Source of the DNA: Arachnopeziza araneosa
Lineage: Eukaryota > Ascomycota > Leotiomycetes > Helotiales > Arachnopezizaceae
Direction: 5' to 3'
DNA: 64,000 bases
NCBI GenBank assembly: GCA_003988855.1
Contig: QYAI01000139.1
Span: 51,960-115,959, forward strand
In this document: positions 1 through 12,235 of the stretch, in pieces
How the letters are laid out: the number at the start of each line of letters is the position of its first letter
Position numbering within the stretch: position 1 is the first letter of the stretch
The notes under the pieces: generated by a model
The model's database searches: none
The model's input: only the letters and a program-made list of their open reading frames with translations
What the model was told of the DNA's origin: nothing
Made by a program: the position numbers and the translations under genes

Positions 1-385
1 TCCAGGACCATACGTTCTCCGCCATGAGATAATCGCCCTACATTCCGCAGGTAGTTCTGACGGTGCGCAGAATTATCCTCAATGCATCAACCTGATCGTC
101 ACTAGCTCTGGAACTGACTCCCCTGCTGGAACACCGGGCGAGGCGCTATATGCCGAGACGGATCCTGGCATCCTTGTGAATATCTACACTACTGGCTTGA
201 CATACACTATTCCTGGGCCTACACTGTATAGTTCGGGTGCGACTGCTTCTGCTGCTCTAGCCAGTGTGACAAGTGTTGCTCAGGTGGTAACATCCTCCCC
301 GACTACCTTCATTACAAGCACAACTTCAGCCCCAGCGGCTGTGAGCACTTCTTCTGGGACAGATGATGATACTTGTGAGCTGTGA
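1..385 (+). CDS. AA9 lytic polysaccharide monooxygenase, C-terminal part (5' end outside window)
   Basis: The frame is open from base 2 to a TGA at 383-385. The visible part contains the AA9 signature: Y-V-L-R-H-E-I-I-A-L-H, then G-A-Q-N-Y-P-Q-C, whose Gln and Tyr correspond to the second-sphere Gln and axial Tyr of the copper site, then the late A-T-D-P-G-I-L-V-N-I-Y stretch typical of the fold's end. AA9 enzymes are secreted copper enzymes that cleave cellulose or xyloglucan oxidatively. After the domain comes a tail of about 45 residues rich in Ser, Thr and Ala and ending D-D-D-T-C-E-L. No CBM1 cellulose-binding module follows. The N-terminal His and signal peptide lie upstream of the window, so integrity cannot be judged. 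The family assignment is firm; the substrate is unknown. Confidence 0.9.
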   Translation, partial: PGPYVLRHEIIALHSAGSSDGAQNYPQCINLIVTSSGTDSPAGTPGEALYAETDPGILVNIYTTGLTYTIPGPTLYSSGATASAALASVTSVAQVVTSSPTTFITSTTSAPAAVSTSSGTDDDTCEL

Positions 386-2149
386 ATGATATGGCATTAG
401 AATTTTAGGCTGACTGAGTGGGCTGTCGAAAATTATGTTCTGGTATATATTATTTGTTGAGTGTTAAAATGTGTTATAACAAACATGGACTTGTTGAACT
501 TTCTCCGAAGGGAAGATTCTTGCTCTACGAATTCATATGAAATTCAAAAGCCACGGTAGAAAACCTTGGTCTATCGTGAAATAGAGCCCCATTCTGCAAA
601 CATTGACTGTTATTTTGTAACCAAAGAGTGCATATTCCCCTCGTATGGCAACAGCATGACGGAGCATGACGGCCTCTCAATCCATTTCCAACACAACAGA
701 CGCGGATTTTGGCAGCAAGAATACCTCAATGCAAGTAGTTTCTCAAGTACATAAGGGGGAGAATGGTTCACCGATTGTATTTCTACGCATCCTAGGACGC
801 CGATTCAGAAGCCATGATCATGCAGTATACGCACAGTCGAATTACTGGGAATCGCGGATGGTCTGTTCTTAGTTCCTGATCTCGGCTGCGGACGATTTTT
901 AGCTCACCGCAGAGTTTGGGCGTGACCCAGACATGGCGATTCTAGTTGGGCTCACAACTTTCGTCCTCCAGTAACCTTAGTGGGCCACTCCGAACCACTT
1001 TCCAGGAATGTCTTTGCATTCGGCCACAAAAGAGAGCGGTGAAAAGTTGTAGAAAACATATCCACTTGCAAGTGGCTCTAACCCAAAAGCGTAGTTAATT
1101 CTCCTGCTACTTTTATCCTCGGGAAAGGATCATTGACCTCGGAGAAACCATTCCTCCTTAATCCCGAACCATTCCACACGACACATGATCATCACGCGAG
1201 TGATTCCGCCCCGAATCTTGGCATCGACCCATCACCAACCTCTTGTACTTCTGTATTCCATCACACAACGGGGGTGTCAAACCATTTGGCCGGAGCACCG
1301 GAATTCCTCGGTGGCACTCCTCGTCCAGAGGGAGAGACAAGTCATGTGGGGACCGCCCGCCGCAGATTGCATCCAGACGGCGCCCCTTTTACCGAGGCCC
1401 TTGAAAAAGCAAAAGCTGGCACCATCAATCACTCCACAGCTCTCCACTGACCGAAGGCGATAAGCTTTTGGCGTTTTGGACAACAAATCAGCACTGGACG
1501 ATGGCGCCAGCAGTGCGGGGTTGGGGCAGCCGTCGCGTCATAGCAATGGTCTGCAGAGCTGACAAGAAATGGAACAAGACTTGAATACGTACAAATAGCA
1601 TTGCCACATTAGGAATTGGGATTTGTGATGGGGATCAGCCGATTATCAAATTCTTACACATCCTGTGACACCAACCCAATGGATGATGATGATGATGATG
1701 ATAATGATAATGATAATGATGGTGGTGGGTGTTCGGCACTTAGTCGTGGGAATGGTCAGCCATCGAGGTCGCTGCAGGAGCTTGGACTTCAACCCAACTG
1801 GCGGGAAGCATCTCAGAGACCGAGCACCAACGACGGGAGAGCTTCGAGAAAAGAAGAAACGGCCCATGCAGGGCAAGGATGAGAGTAAACAAAATTGCGC
1901 AAAGCAGAGCTGGAATACATAGGATGGAAAAGGGTTCCGAAAAGGTGTATCGAATTTCTCGCTTTTTTCATGGTTCTCCGTAACATTAAATAGAATATTG
2001 TAAAAGGATGTTATATCCTCCGGTAAGAATTTTCCACCAGGTATCATAGCTCTTGTGAGATCCAATCCAAAGTATACCGGCACCGATAATCATGAAATCA
2101 AATCTTTATATGGAATACAACGCGATATGTAAAAAGACTAAAGACCTGT
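386..2149. other. Intergenic, no convincing gene
   Basis: The region runs between the AA9 stop and the 3' end of the acetate-type transporter. Open frames here are short, overlap on both strands and show no recognisable domain. The only distinctive element is the GAT/AAT microsatellite at 1682-1720. Confidence 0.6.
1682..1720. repeat. GAT/GATAAT microsatellite
   Basis: Seven GAT triplets are followed by three AATGAT units. The run makes poly-Asp or poly-Ile stretches in spurious frames. Confidence 0.9.
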
Positions 2150-3217
2150 CTAGACGACGGCACCCTCGCCCTTTGCCTCCGCACGACGCTCGCGGCCCTT
2201 AACTGACCATGGGAAGTGTGCAACGGGGATAACAAAAAAGGAGTTGCTAATGAAGGACGCATGTTAGTTAAATGTTCAAATTGATTTGACGGTGGATCGG
2301 AACAGCCTGATATACGCGAGATTGAAATCTAAGGAACGGGAAATGATAAACTTACCTGTCGTCTGCGATACCAGCCAAAGCGTTGTACCAAGCTAGGAAT
2401 GCTGCAAACATGCCAAAATATCCACCAGCTTTTTGCAACTTGATATCGACAGCGCCGGTAGTTGAATCGGCATAGAATTTGGAGAGTGAGAGGAAGAGGA
2501 AGGCGAAATCTAGGGTGAAGAATAGGAGGAAGAAGGCGACAGTTGAGCGGAGCGTACAGATGAGGAGAATCGTAGTGAAGACGAACCAGCCTGCAAGGAA
2601 GTAACCAAGAGCGTTGTTGAGGTCATTAACGTGTGCACCAGTTGGTTTGCCGTCAGCGGTAGTTGCGTATGCAGAAACGATGCCGAAACCACCTGGAGTA
2701 AGGACAATCGCAAAGGAAATCCAGAAACCACCGTATGAAGAGAGAGCAGTGGCACCAAAAGTATTTCCTACAGCCATTTCCCTAAATATCAATTAGCTTC
2801 GGGCTGCAATAACAACCAATGGATTTTTACATACCACATGCCAGCAAGCAATTGAACCAATCCACCATATCCAAAAGCCAGGGAAATAATGATACTTGGC
2901 TCACTGGTTCCACGGACACCGATATTGATGAGAGACAAGACGAAAGTAGTGAGAGCAAAAGCACTCAATCCGAGGGGTGCTGGATTGGCAAACTTTCGTT
3001 CTGTGGTTGGCTTGTAGAGACCTGGTTGGAACTCTCCTCCGAAAGCTGGGAATCTAGCAGAATCACCCGTGTGCAGGTGTGCGAGCGGGTTTCCGCCATA
3101 ATCATAAGGAGCGCGCTGCGCCGGAGCTCCTCCGTTGGTGGTAGCATGGTCGTGGGCTAATGTCTCGTTGTTGTACTCCTTGTTCAGGGTAGCATCGGTA
3201 GCTGTGGTCGTCGCCAT
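2150..3217 (-). CDS. GPR1/FUN34/YaaH family acetate/monocarboxylate transporter
   Basis: Three exons: 2835-3217, 2356-2781 and 2150-2246, with GT-AG introns; 301 aa. The family signature N-P-A-P-L-G-L is at residues 78-84, just before the first of about six membrane segments, and a hydrophilic N-terminus of about 75 residues precedes it. Family members (Ato1-3, Gpr1, AcpA) move acetate, and possibly ammonium, across the plasma membrane. Length and topology match the family. The C-terminus is short and charged, ending G-E-G-A-V-V. A TATATA element lies about 180 bp upstream after a pyrimidine-rich (coding-strand) stretch, which suggests inducible expression. Substrate specificity cannot be read from sequence. 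Confidence 0.93.
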
Positions 3218-3395
3218 GTTTCCTGAGGGTTTGTGAGGGAATTGGGAATTGGGATTTGGGGTTTGGAAGGAGATGGTAGATCTCGATAGACCCGCTATTT
3301 ATCTATCCACAAACTCGAGGAGAAGGAGTGAGGTCACTGCTGAAGAAACAAGCACAATGGGATTGGGGAGGAGGAGAGAGGAGGAGAGATGGGGA

Positions 3396-3401
3396 TATAT
3401 A
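3396..3401 (-). promoter_or_regulatory. TATA element of the acetate-type transporter
   Basis: TATATA sits 179 bp upstream of the ATG at 3217. On the coding strand it is followed by a CT-rich tract (about 3360-3390), a common fungal promoter layout. Confidence 0.4.
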
Positions 3402-4330
3402 GCATATCTGCATGGGCATTCGGATGATGGGGTAAGGTGATTGATTTCATGCTGCCAGTCCGGGCTAGAGCAGCTAAGGTGCAACTTACTTGACCGCAGA
3501 CCCCCGAGATAGTTCTGGAGTAGGACTAGCGGGGATGTTCAACGTTGCCAATAAGGCAATATGAGTGTGATATGATCCACACAATAATGAGAAACAAACG
3601 AGGAGAAAACCCCGGAGACGTTGACCACGTACCGGCGAGATATTAAAAACAACCAACCACTGGGGATCCCAGCTTTCCCCCATCGCCGTGAGCCAGTCAG
3701 CCGCCGCTGTTGGAGGGCATCCCCAGCACGCTTTCCCAGATGAAGAGAGAGGATGAACTTCTGCTTCCTTTGCTCCAGAGATGGTGCCGTTTACATTTAA
3801 TTACCAAGACTTGCAGACCGCCAGACTCGTCCACCACTTGCCCATCGGCATCCGCACTCATTTTGGCGGAGAGGGCTGACAGAAAAACCTTTTGGCTGTG
3901 GCGGCACAAGTCTCGGATCGTCGCACTGACAGGAACATCTGTGCTGTGCAGACCCCGATACTGTTGCAGTCGAGATGGAAGATCAAGGACAGTCGACTGA
4001 GACGGGAGGTAGCATTCGACCGGTTTCTGGTCGGAAGCAAGCACTTCCTCTCGTGGCCAAGCACGCCGGCTGCGACGGGGCACGGCGACGGGGAGAGGGA
4101 GCTTGGAGTCCAATCTGCGGAGCATGAATCGAAAGTCCACATGGAAAAATCTGGATCTAGCGCAAGCAGCTCCACCTCGTTGTCGTCGTCCCGAGCACTG
4201 ATCCAACTGTGCACTAGTCGTCCTCCGATCCCGAGCTATCTAAGCCATTCTGGGCAATACTTGCTCCCGGATCAACATAAGTCCTCCTTTAGCCTGATGT
4301 CACTCTTTCTGCCTCTCATCTCGAGTCACC

Positions 4331-4368
4331 AACCGTCATGGGAGTCACTAACCGTCATGGGAGTCACT
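4331..4368. repeat. 19-bp tandem duplication
   Basis: Two perfect head-to-tail copies of a 19-bp unit (AACCGTCATGGGAGTCACT). A partial copy (GAGTCACC) lies directly upstream. Confidence 0.9.
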
Positions 4369-7300
4369 ACCCCGTTCCCCCGGTTCTCTGTACGACGACA
4401 CCTTTCTCGAACTCTGTCTGGGCCCGAGCTATAACAGCCGTCGTCGCTGCTTCAGCGGCAGTGCCTCTCTTCTCCGGCCGGCCAAATCCTCACTTCGGCA
4501 ACGTCTGTCTGTCTTTCTTTGGCTGGACCCGTCGAAACGATGCCTAATTTGGTGCATACGGGTCCCCGAATTAGCAGACGCAGCGGTCGGTGCAGACTCG
4601 GTGGATAAATCTGGTAGCGTTGTGGCCTGCGCCAGCCGGCCAAGCTCCCCTGGCAAAGACACTTTCGATCCCCTCCCTTCGCGGCTGACTTCCCCAGACC
4701 CTTCCTTGCCTCCTCCAATCAATACCACAAGCTCGAGATGGCTCCAACAAGCATTCTGAGACTGCGATTTGCGACAACAATATCATCGTCGGTCCCCAGC
4801 AAGCACATTTTAATAGAGCGAAGCCAGCCAATCTTGTGGCAGGTTCGAAATAGATTACCAAAACACACACAACGCATACAGCCTCCTCATGGTTGATTAA
4901 ACGACGTGCTTGACTACTGCTGCACCATCCTGCAGATAGAACAAACCCACGAGCCACAGAGTGGGAAGATGGCACGACGGATTGGAGGATTGGAGGATTT
5001 GGCGTATTCTCCTCGCATCTACATTAAAACTACGTTTCAATCTTTGCACAACCACTCGGGGGTCCTCTCTAGGAAGGGTTAAGGGCGCCAATTTTGTGAG
5101 TTGTGCTATCAAGTTGGGTTGACAAACTGTACAAAATACATCTACCGCATCCTCGCAGCTGGGGATCCAAGCATGTTCAATATCAAGTCACCAGGCTATA
5201 ATCTGCCAGATCTCCCAACACCCATATATCTATGATTCAAATCTCGTGTACAATTCACGTCGACTTGTAACATCCCAGAGCTCACCACATTAGGGTGCCC
5301 AGAGCCGCCGTGGGAGCGAACTGGCGGAGGTTGCAAGCTTCAGAAGGCGGCCTTTCCATTGGCCAGTCCCAATTCTGAATTATTCTGGGAGAGTCGCAAG
5401 TCCATTGTATCCTCGCAGAGGCTTGCATCAAAAGGCACAGCACGCTATCAGCTAACGGGACCTCAAAGATCTAAATGTGGAAGCGACTTTAACCAGCCGC
5501 CACCAGCAATTTTGGCGATGCCGGAATCCTTCCAGGATCGACATTTGGCTCCAGAAAGTGGTACCGTAACCAAAGTATTTGCTGACTGCATTCATTTAGA
5601 ATGCAAACACCGTCCCGATCCTGGGCTACAGTTGAAATATTGCTGTGACAAATACCACAGGTATCACCTTTCCCTCACTGTGATAGGCTTCTTCTCTCGA
5701 CATCTATCCAAGTCGTCTCACCATCATCCGAGTCTTCGTGAGGCCTGCGAAACAATCCTCGCAATGTTCGGGCTTCCCCTGTGCGTCAATCCAACTCGTC
5801 AAGCCACGCGGCGAGGCGCGGAGCCACGTCGCCACGAAACGCTTCTCTCGCTTCTCCAGACGCCCTCGAGACTCTCTCCCGGGTCAAGGGAAGGCTTGAT
5901 GCTTCTTATCCTAGCCCGCTACTTAAGGAGTCCCCTCCCGGAAACAAGCATGGAAATTCCCGGAAACATGTGGGATCATAGAGTACCATTTCCCATGTAT
6001 CCACAATTTCGAGAAGTGGCGTGGAACTTCACGAATCTGTCGAAGATACCGAAATACTTCTCAACCGGCAATCATTGAGTCCTCTAAGTGGAACCGAAAT
6101 CAATATTCTGAAAGATGTCGAGTAACTTTTGACAGCCTTCACGTGCGGTCCGTCGTCCGTCACCGAGATGAGGTTCTCGCAACTTTCATCACTTGCGAAT
6201 TTTAAAGCAACGGAGATTACACCGAGCTCTTTAGACGATATTTCCAAAGCAACCCTGCTTCACGAAACCGTATACCATTCCCGATTTTGAGAACCTCAGG
6301 TAGGATTATAGTGGACGTGTTGAGAAAAGCACTTCTGATTTCTTCACCCTGACGAAAGAAAGGTAAGTACAGAAGTACAGTAGCAGACATGCGCTTCTTT
6401 ATTATGATGGAGTATTCTTCGTCACGTTTAGATCGGAATGAGAACTTCAAAGTCCGGATCACCCCTCCTATTTACAATCCTGTCAAGCCACAACCCCCAA
6501 ACACTCTCATTTGTTGTTTCATCCCCTTTAAGCTGAGTTCTGGAAGCAATTTTTCAACGATTCTCTTCCCCTGCCACTGCTACCAACAGCTTGGTACACC
6601 CGTAACCGAAGTCTCCAGGGTTGGTGGAAGAATTGCGAGGTATGAGTTGCAAACGCGTTGGCATCCGCCCCCGTCATTTTACCTATGCCAAACCTTCCTT
6701 CACTGTATCAATCATTCAATTGTCGAACGACTATCCTAGCATAGAAACAGGATTGATAGCCTTCGAGTAAGCTGAGGATCATTACTGTAAGCTGAGGAAT
6801 GATCCCCCTGATTTTGGAACACTGTTGAAACTCACTTGACTAAGCGATGTCACCTGAGAAGATGATTCATATCATGCATTCTATTTTATATACATCATGC
6901 CCGACGTATCGTCTGATCCCTACGTTATGATTTTCGGTGTTAATGCGTTGCTCTTATTGGGATGATTACAAGGTTAGAGCCGTTCAAAGCGTGATGGTAA
7001 AGGTGGCAACATGTTCTTGGAGACGCTGTCATAAAGAAGCAAGGAACCTTCGACAAACCCTCATTGGACATAGTATTCAGCTTTAGTGTTTCTTTTCTGA
7101 TTTTTGTTTGGCCCATTATAATAACCTAAAATGGTTTTCAGGGTCACGAGTCAAGTTCTGGCTGTAAAGTTCCAATAGCTTTCTCATACCCAAGGCAAAA
7201 CAATGAAGGTGTATTGCTTTACTCGCTTTTACAATTAATACATATTCTGAGTTTGAGTTTCCTAACTTCAGTCATTGAGGAGTAATCATCTGAAACAGTT

Positions 7301-9081
7301 ATCAGTCCGTGTTCATAGAAATGCTCTGTGCGTTGTTAGATGCCTTATGAATCTAAAACACAATTGATGCACTTTGTTCTTGTGTAAACGAACGGATCAG
7401 ACCCATGAGAATTAGAGAGCTACTCTTTTGGTATGTCTAAGTATCGTTCTCCTCTGCCTTCTCCATTGTGCTTTGGATATTGCCCCTATTGTTGCATTGG
7501 AAGTAGGTCTTATAATCAAACTATAGCACTGAAACAAGCGATCATCCGTATGCACTCCTACTTGAGGGAGAAACTGCCATAATACAATCGATTCAATTAT
7601 TGGCAGGCCGCGGGAGGATTATCAGCTAAAACTCTAAATAGTGCTAAGGCTTCTGGCCTTGTATACCCCTCAGTTTGGTTTGTCCTTGCCAGCATTACAA
7701 TGTTTTTCCGTTCCAGATTTCCAAAATTCCAACTTCTAAGGTCATGGAGCTCGATCGTTATTACTGGCCTGAATAGTCAACCCGTCATCGATTATCTTTA
7801 AACCCTTCAGCTCAATCAATTGAGAAGACTAGGGTTGTTTTTACGCCCATAGCTTTCCAAGCTTAGTTTCTCGCTCTGCCAAGTTCAACAGAATGTGGTC
7901 CATATTTTAGGCTACTAATGAATCTCACCCGTCGGTTTGCATTTCCCACTACCTCCGGTATAAAATTTCCGCTATCATACTACTTGCCACTCTACCGATC
8001 AAATAAGAAGGTGTTCTTGACAGTGTCGCCAAAGTAGACTTGCATTGTATCCGCTAAAAAAAAGCACATACTTCAATAATTTAGAAAACAAAAGTGCCTA
8101 GCGTCTTATTCAACTTACAGACAATAATGAAGGCAGAAAGAGCTATAGTCTTGCACCGCCATCAGCAGTGCCAACATTTCACAATGTTTTCCAGCACAAA
8201 ATGTTATCCGTAGTAAGTTGGTCCCCGGGTCATTGAGTGCTGAGGCTAGCATTAGATGCAACCATGTTTCCAGACTCATGATTCAAATCTAAAAATGAGG
8301 GATGTTTACCGCTCTTGTATATTGACAAAAATTCCGCGTTGTATTCTAATGAAAATTTGGGTAAGCCATTCGGAATCACCACGGTGATTGCAACCAATGA
8401 GGAGTTTGGATATCTTTTTCCTTAATTGTCGTTTCGGGATTGTATATGGGAGGCTGTCATACCGAGTTCAATAATCCGCTATAACATTTACCTTGATTGC
8501 CTTGGCTTGCGCTTAGTTTTCTTTATATTTTAGATCCTAGCGGGGTTTTAAACAATATTATAATAGCGTTACAACTTTCAGTCACGTTTAGAAGGTTACA
8601 GAGGCATGAGAAGTTGACAGAGAGAGAGCCGCATCCTCATTTTCTGGCTCTCAGACCTCTCAACCTGGTCATAAACCATACATTTCAGTATTATTTTTGC
8701 TCAGTAATTCAAGATAACACTATTATCCTATTTACGCAATATCATATTGTTCTCAATTTGAGATTGTCTACACCATCTGGAAGAGTCGTTGTTTTGTGTC
8801 AATATCATAGATCAAACAGCCACTTGAAGGCTCAACACAAGCACGCATTCAAATCGAAATTCGATTTCAAAAATATTCTTATCCTGCCTCGGCTCTTTTG
8901 GACCCCCCTTATTAATGGCAAAGTTTCCTCGGATACTTTCTTCTCCTGCGGAGCAAAATCACCCTGATCAAACTCACGTGATGTCCGAACAAAGCCTATA
9001 TTAATGGAAGTGGGAAGTTCAAGCAGTAGAAAGATTTATTCTCATTCACCCTTAGTTATATTCAAGCTAACTACTTTCAAG

Positions 9082-10070
9082 ATGGCGAGAATGCTACTAT
9101 ACCTGAAAGCTTTTCTCTAGCGAAATATCCAGAGGATCAGCATGTACTGCGAACTCTACTTATCCTACCCACTTCCCCAAAGGTTATCTTTCAATCGCAG
9201 AATTCCCTCAACAGTTGGTAATATCTCTGGAGAATTCGAACTCTTATTCTACATGCCTCACGATTACAAAACCCGTGCTGAATCATCCGAGTCAAGAGAA
9301 AAGTATCCTGTGATTATTAATTTTCACGGAGGTGGCTACACCTTGGGTCAAGCATGGGACGACGCTCGCTGGATCACAGAAATAGTCAAACATATGTCCG
9401 CCGTCATTATCAGTGTAGATTACCGCCTGGCATCAAAGTACCCGTTCCCCACCGGGATTGAAGACGGCGTCTCTGCTGTTCTCTGGATCTGGGCACATGC
9501 GGAAGAGTTCAGCCTCGCATCTCTCGGACTGCTCTCACGGGCTTCAGCGCTGGTGCTAACTTTACGTACACTATTCCTTTTCGTCTGCAAGAAGAATTGC
9601 GAAGATTAAAGGCCGAGGATAAGCTGGAGCAGGTTGTGGTGGGGAACATAATAGGATTAGTATCTTTCCATCCTTCAATTGACTCAACACTTACACGAGC
9701 TGAACGAGATGCATCAAATCCAAACCTGATTTCTATTGCTCCGCAGACTATTCAAAGGTTATTCGACGATGCATATTTCTTTCCTGGACTAGATAAAAAG
9801 GATCCGCTGGTTAGTCCGGGCTTTGCTTCAGATGAATTGCTGAAAGAGTCATTGCCGATAAATATGTCGTTGATCACGGCCGGCGGTGATGCGTTGTTGG
9901 TGGAGGCGGAACTATTCAGGGAGAGACTGAGGAAATTAGGGAAGATGGTTGACGGATATACTGTTCAGGGAGTTGCGCACGCTTGGGATAAAGTACCTAC
10001 TTTTGGGAAAGCGGACATGAGAAGGGTCGAGGCTTATGATGCTGCAGTTGCGAGTTTGAAAGAGTTTTAG
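9082..10070 (+). pseudogene. Alpha/beta-hydrolase (HSL/arylesterase-like), broken by three frameshifts
   Basis: Similarity to fungal alpha/beta-hydrolases of the hormone-sensitive-lipase type continues across three frames. ATG at 9082 is followed by a one-base loss near 9086. A compensating extra base sits in the C4A3 run at 9175-9181. A further one-base loss at 9520-9525 is not compensated. The oxyanion motif N-F-H-G-G-G-Y is encoded near 9318-9338. The nucleophile motif G-F-S-A-G lies in the shifted frame after 9525, and G-G-D-A-L-L-V-E plus the His region V-A-H-A-W-D follow before the stop at 10068-10070. Total length (about 330 codons) matches an intact family member, so decay is recent or the shifts are assembly errors. 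A stable protein would lack either the N-terminal half or the catalytic Ser. No GT-AG intron explains any of the shifts. Confidence 0.8.
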
Positions 10071-10667
10071 AATGAGCGAAGAGTGGAAGATTAAAGAAGC
10101 ATAATTATCAGTTTATCATGATGGACATAAATTCTAAATTCCTATGGGAGCCGTTGATTTATAAAAATCTAGTTTTGGAAATAGCAATTCGGTCAAGGCG
10201 AATTAGATTGTTATATCATCCACGTGAGAACCCCTTTAGAAGGTCGCTGAGTTGAATCTCGAATTACAAAATAGCGAACATGAAAGGTGGATAATTAGAA
10301 CTCAGAAAGAGAAGGGTGCCTGACTACAAGTATCTCGAGCACCCGTTTAAAAAAATCTTGGTGTCCCATAACCTCTACCAACAGAGGTAATGGCAAGTTG
10401 GATAATACACACCAGAATAGATGTACTCACCCTTATTAGAATTCGAAACTTGATTATGGAATAGACTTATAACTTATGATTGGAATATTTCCTTAAGTTC
10501 GTATGGGTAGACGTTGGGATTGAGGATTCTGTAGGGTAGGCGAAAATTTCGAGGCAGTGTGAATATGGAGCAAGGCGACGGATTGATAATGGGATATGCT
10601 TAGCCTTCTAAAATACAAGAAGTGATGAGATCTTCTATCTATTTTCCTTTCCCGAATAACCACAAGC
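10071..10667. other. Intergenic
   Basis: AT-rich spacer between the hydrolase pseudogene and the tail of the secreted-protein gene. Nothing recognisable is present. Confidence 0.6.
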
Positions 10668-11679
10668 CTAAGACCACCCAGTCATTAATATTGACGAGAT
10701 GTAGCAGGTTGTGGTATTCGCTGCTACATTGAATAAAACACTTGGTGTTGTTGTGTTCCACCCCAGCCGGGGATCAGCTACTGGAGATTCTTTTCCAATA
10801 CACCACTCTGTTCCTTTGCCGGATGCTTCAATTATGATGTTCTTCCAGAAGAGGTTGCCAAAATTCCATGATCCATTATTCTGTGTTTCTATCTGGAGTA
10901 ATGCCTGCATCATGGGGTTGAAACCATTGTTTGCTGGATTTTTGTTATGGTTCAGGTTATTATTTTAAAAGTACTTTGACTCACCATATGTTGTATCTGA
11001 ATGGCCATCTTCTAGGAGATTTCCTCCGAATGGTAGTCCTCTACCACTGGGATTCACAACCCAGCTATCAACCCAGATTTGCCCTGAAGAGCTCCAAACG
11101 AACATTGATTTAACAACATCACCTGGATAAACTGCGCATTATTTAGCGTTTTGTAGAAGTGGAAGTCTTGTTGCTTCTTGCCTCTCATATGTGTTGTCAA
11201 ATCTTTAGCTGGACTAATTTTCAGTGAGTAAAAAGGCTTCCAAGTTCTACAATAAAAATAGACACCCACTTGCAGCACCAGTATGGAAGTAGCCACCACT
11301 AATAAGGTCAATCTCATGCTGTAAATTCAAACAGCTTCATATCTAGCCGAAACAAACAAACTTACCTCATTTGATGTGATTTGCCCAAAGGTATCTAGTC
11401 CATCGTTCGTGATGACATTTTGTAGGAGTGCGCTTACAGGCTCTGGTTGTAGACCTGGCCAAAATGATACAAGCGAGTTTCCGTCAATAACAGGAGCGTA
11501 AGGCGGAATGACTAAGTCGACCTCAAACTATTCAGGTTAGACTCCGAAGGATGACAACAATGGCAAGCACTTACCCGAACGATGGGAGTGTGGGGTAAGA
11601 ATACAACTCCATATGACGTTGCTGACACAATACCAGGCGCTACCACGAAGAGGATTGTAGTAAAGATGGAGCGGAACAT
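10668..11679 (-). CDS. Small secreted protein, probably concanavalin A-like/peptidase-A4-like fold, six exons
   Basis: Exons are 11575-11679, 11366-11527, 11270-11298, 11182-11213, 10985-11131 and 10668-10933; 246 aa, all phases consistent. Residues 1-20 are a signal peptide (M-F-R-S-I-F-T-T-I-L-F-V-V-A...). The mature part has S-F-W-P-G-L-Q-P, the W-W-L-L-P-Y-W-C-C segment, Y-P-G-D-V-V, D-S-W-V-V-N-P and a tail with several N-x-T/S sites. This spacing resembles secreted fungal proteins of the concanavalin A-like lectin/glucanase superfamily that includes peptidase A4, but I saw no catalytic residues that I could assign. Exons 3 and 4 are only 29 and 32 nt. Intron 4 starts with GC (GCAAG) at 11181-11180. 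A simpler model with one 138-nt intron instead of introns 3 and 4 also keeps the frame but loses the Trp-rich segment. Function is unknown. Confidence 0.6.
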
Positions 11680-12235
11680 TTTTCGTAGAGCAATCAAAGA
11701 GATTCCGAGTTTTTGAGGTGATGTCTAGAGAGTGAGTTGGATTGAAGTTCTGCTTCGAGGTTGTCAGGTGTTTAAAGCATTTATACAACTCGTATTTCCT
11801 ATTGACATGATATTCACGGAACTTCATATTTGGAAGTCAATAAAGTCTCTTGAGTATAGGAGACTTAAGAATCATCTTATGCAATGATTAACTCCGAAAA
11901 TAACAATCAGCCGTGACTCATTGATTTCCTGTTGAGTTCAGACCGTGAGTCAACTGTTGAAGCTCCTTGGCTTTCGCTTTAGTCTATTTCTCGATGGCCA
12001 AGGGGACATCAAGAAAACTCCCTGGATTTGCACATACTAAATGATATTGTGTTCACTTTAACGCACAGAACTTGGACACAAAAAAGTATTGAATGTATGA
12101 TAAGATGAGAAGTATCGACGCGAGAGTGACTCTAGTATCAGATTTTCTTCTGGTTCAGATTCTCCCTGATGACGAGATAAAACCTTCTCAACCTTTCTCA
12201 TCTAGATATGCTGAGGAGGCCGCCTTTTACTCACC
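11680..12235. other. Intergenic
   Basis: Upstream region of the secreted-protein gene and downstream region of the Rrn9-domain gene. No gene or clear motif was seen. Confidence 0.6.

Larger units (their letters stand above)
3218..9081. other. Long region without a supported gene
   Basis: Almost 6 kb between the acetate-type transporter and the hydrolase pseudogene. The first 3 kb has moderate GC; about 6.4-9.0 kb is AT-rich with very few long frames. The longest open frames (5359-6078 plus, 239 codons; 3697-4206 minus, 169 codons; 8497-8967 plus, 156 codons) have no recognisable domain, and frames on the opposite strand overlap the first two. No tRNA or terminal repeats were seen. A decayed element or a long non-coding transcript cannot be excluded. 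Confidence 0.5.

Noticed and set aside
1646..2083. 145-codon minus-strand frame with poly-Ile
   Set aside because: It arises from the GAT microsatellite and has no other protein-like features.
3697..4434. Overlapping open frames of 100-180 codons on both strands
   Set aside because: Mutual overlap, Ser/Arg-rich translations and no domain suggest GC-driven chance frames upstream of the acetate-type transporter.
5359..6078. 239-codon plus-strand open frame
   Set aside because: No recognisable domain, mixed composition, and an opposite-strand frame overlaps its end. No promoter or splice support.
8497..8967. 156-codon plus-strand open frame in AT-rich DNA
   Set aside because: No domain, unusual composition, and no supporting splice or promoter signals.
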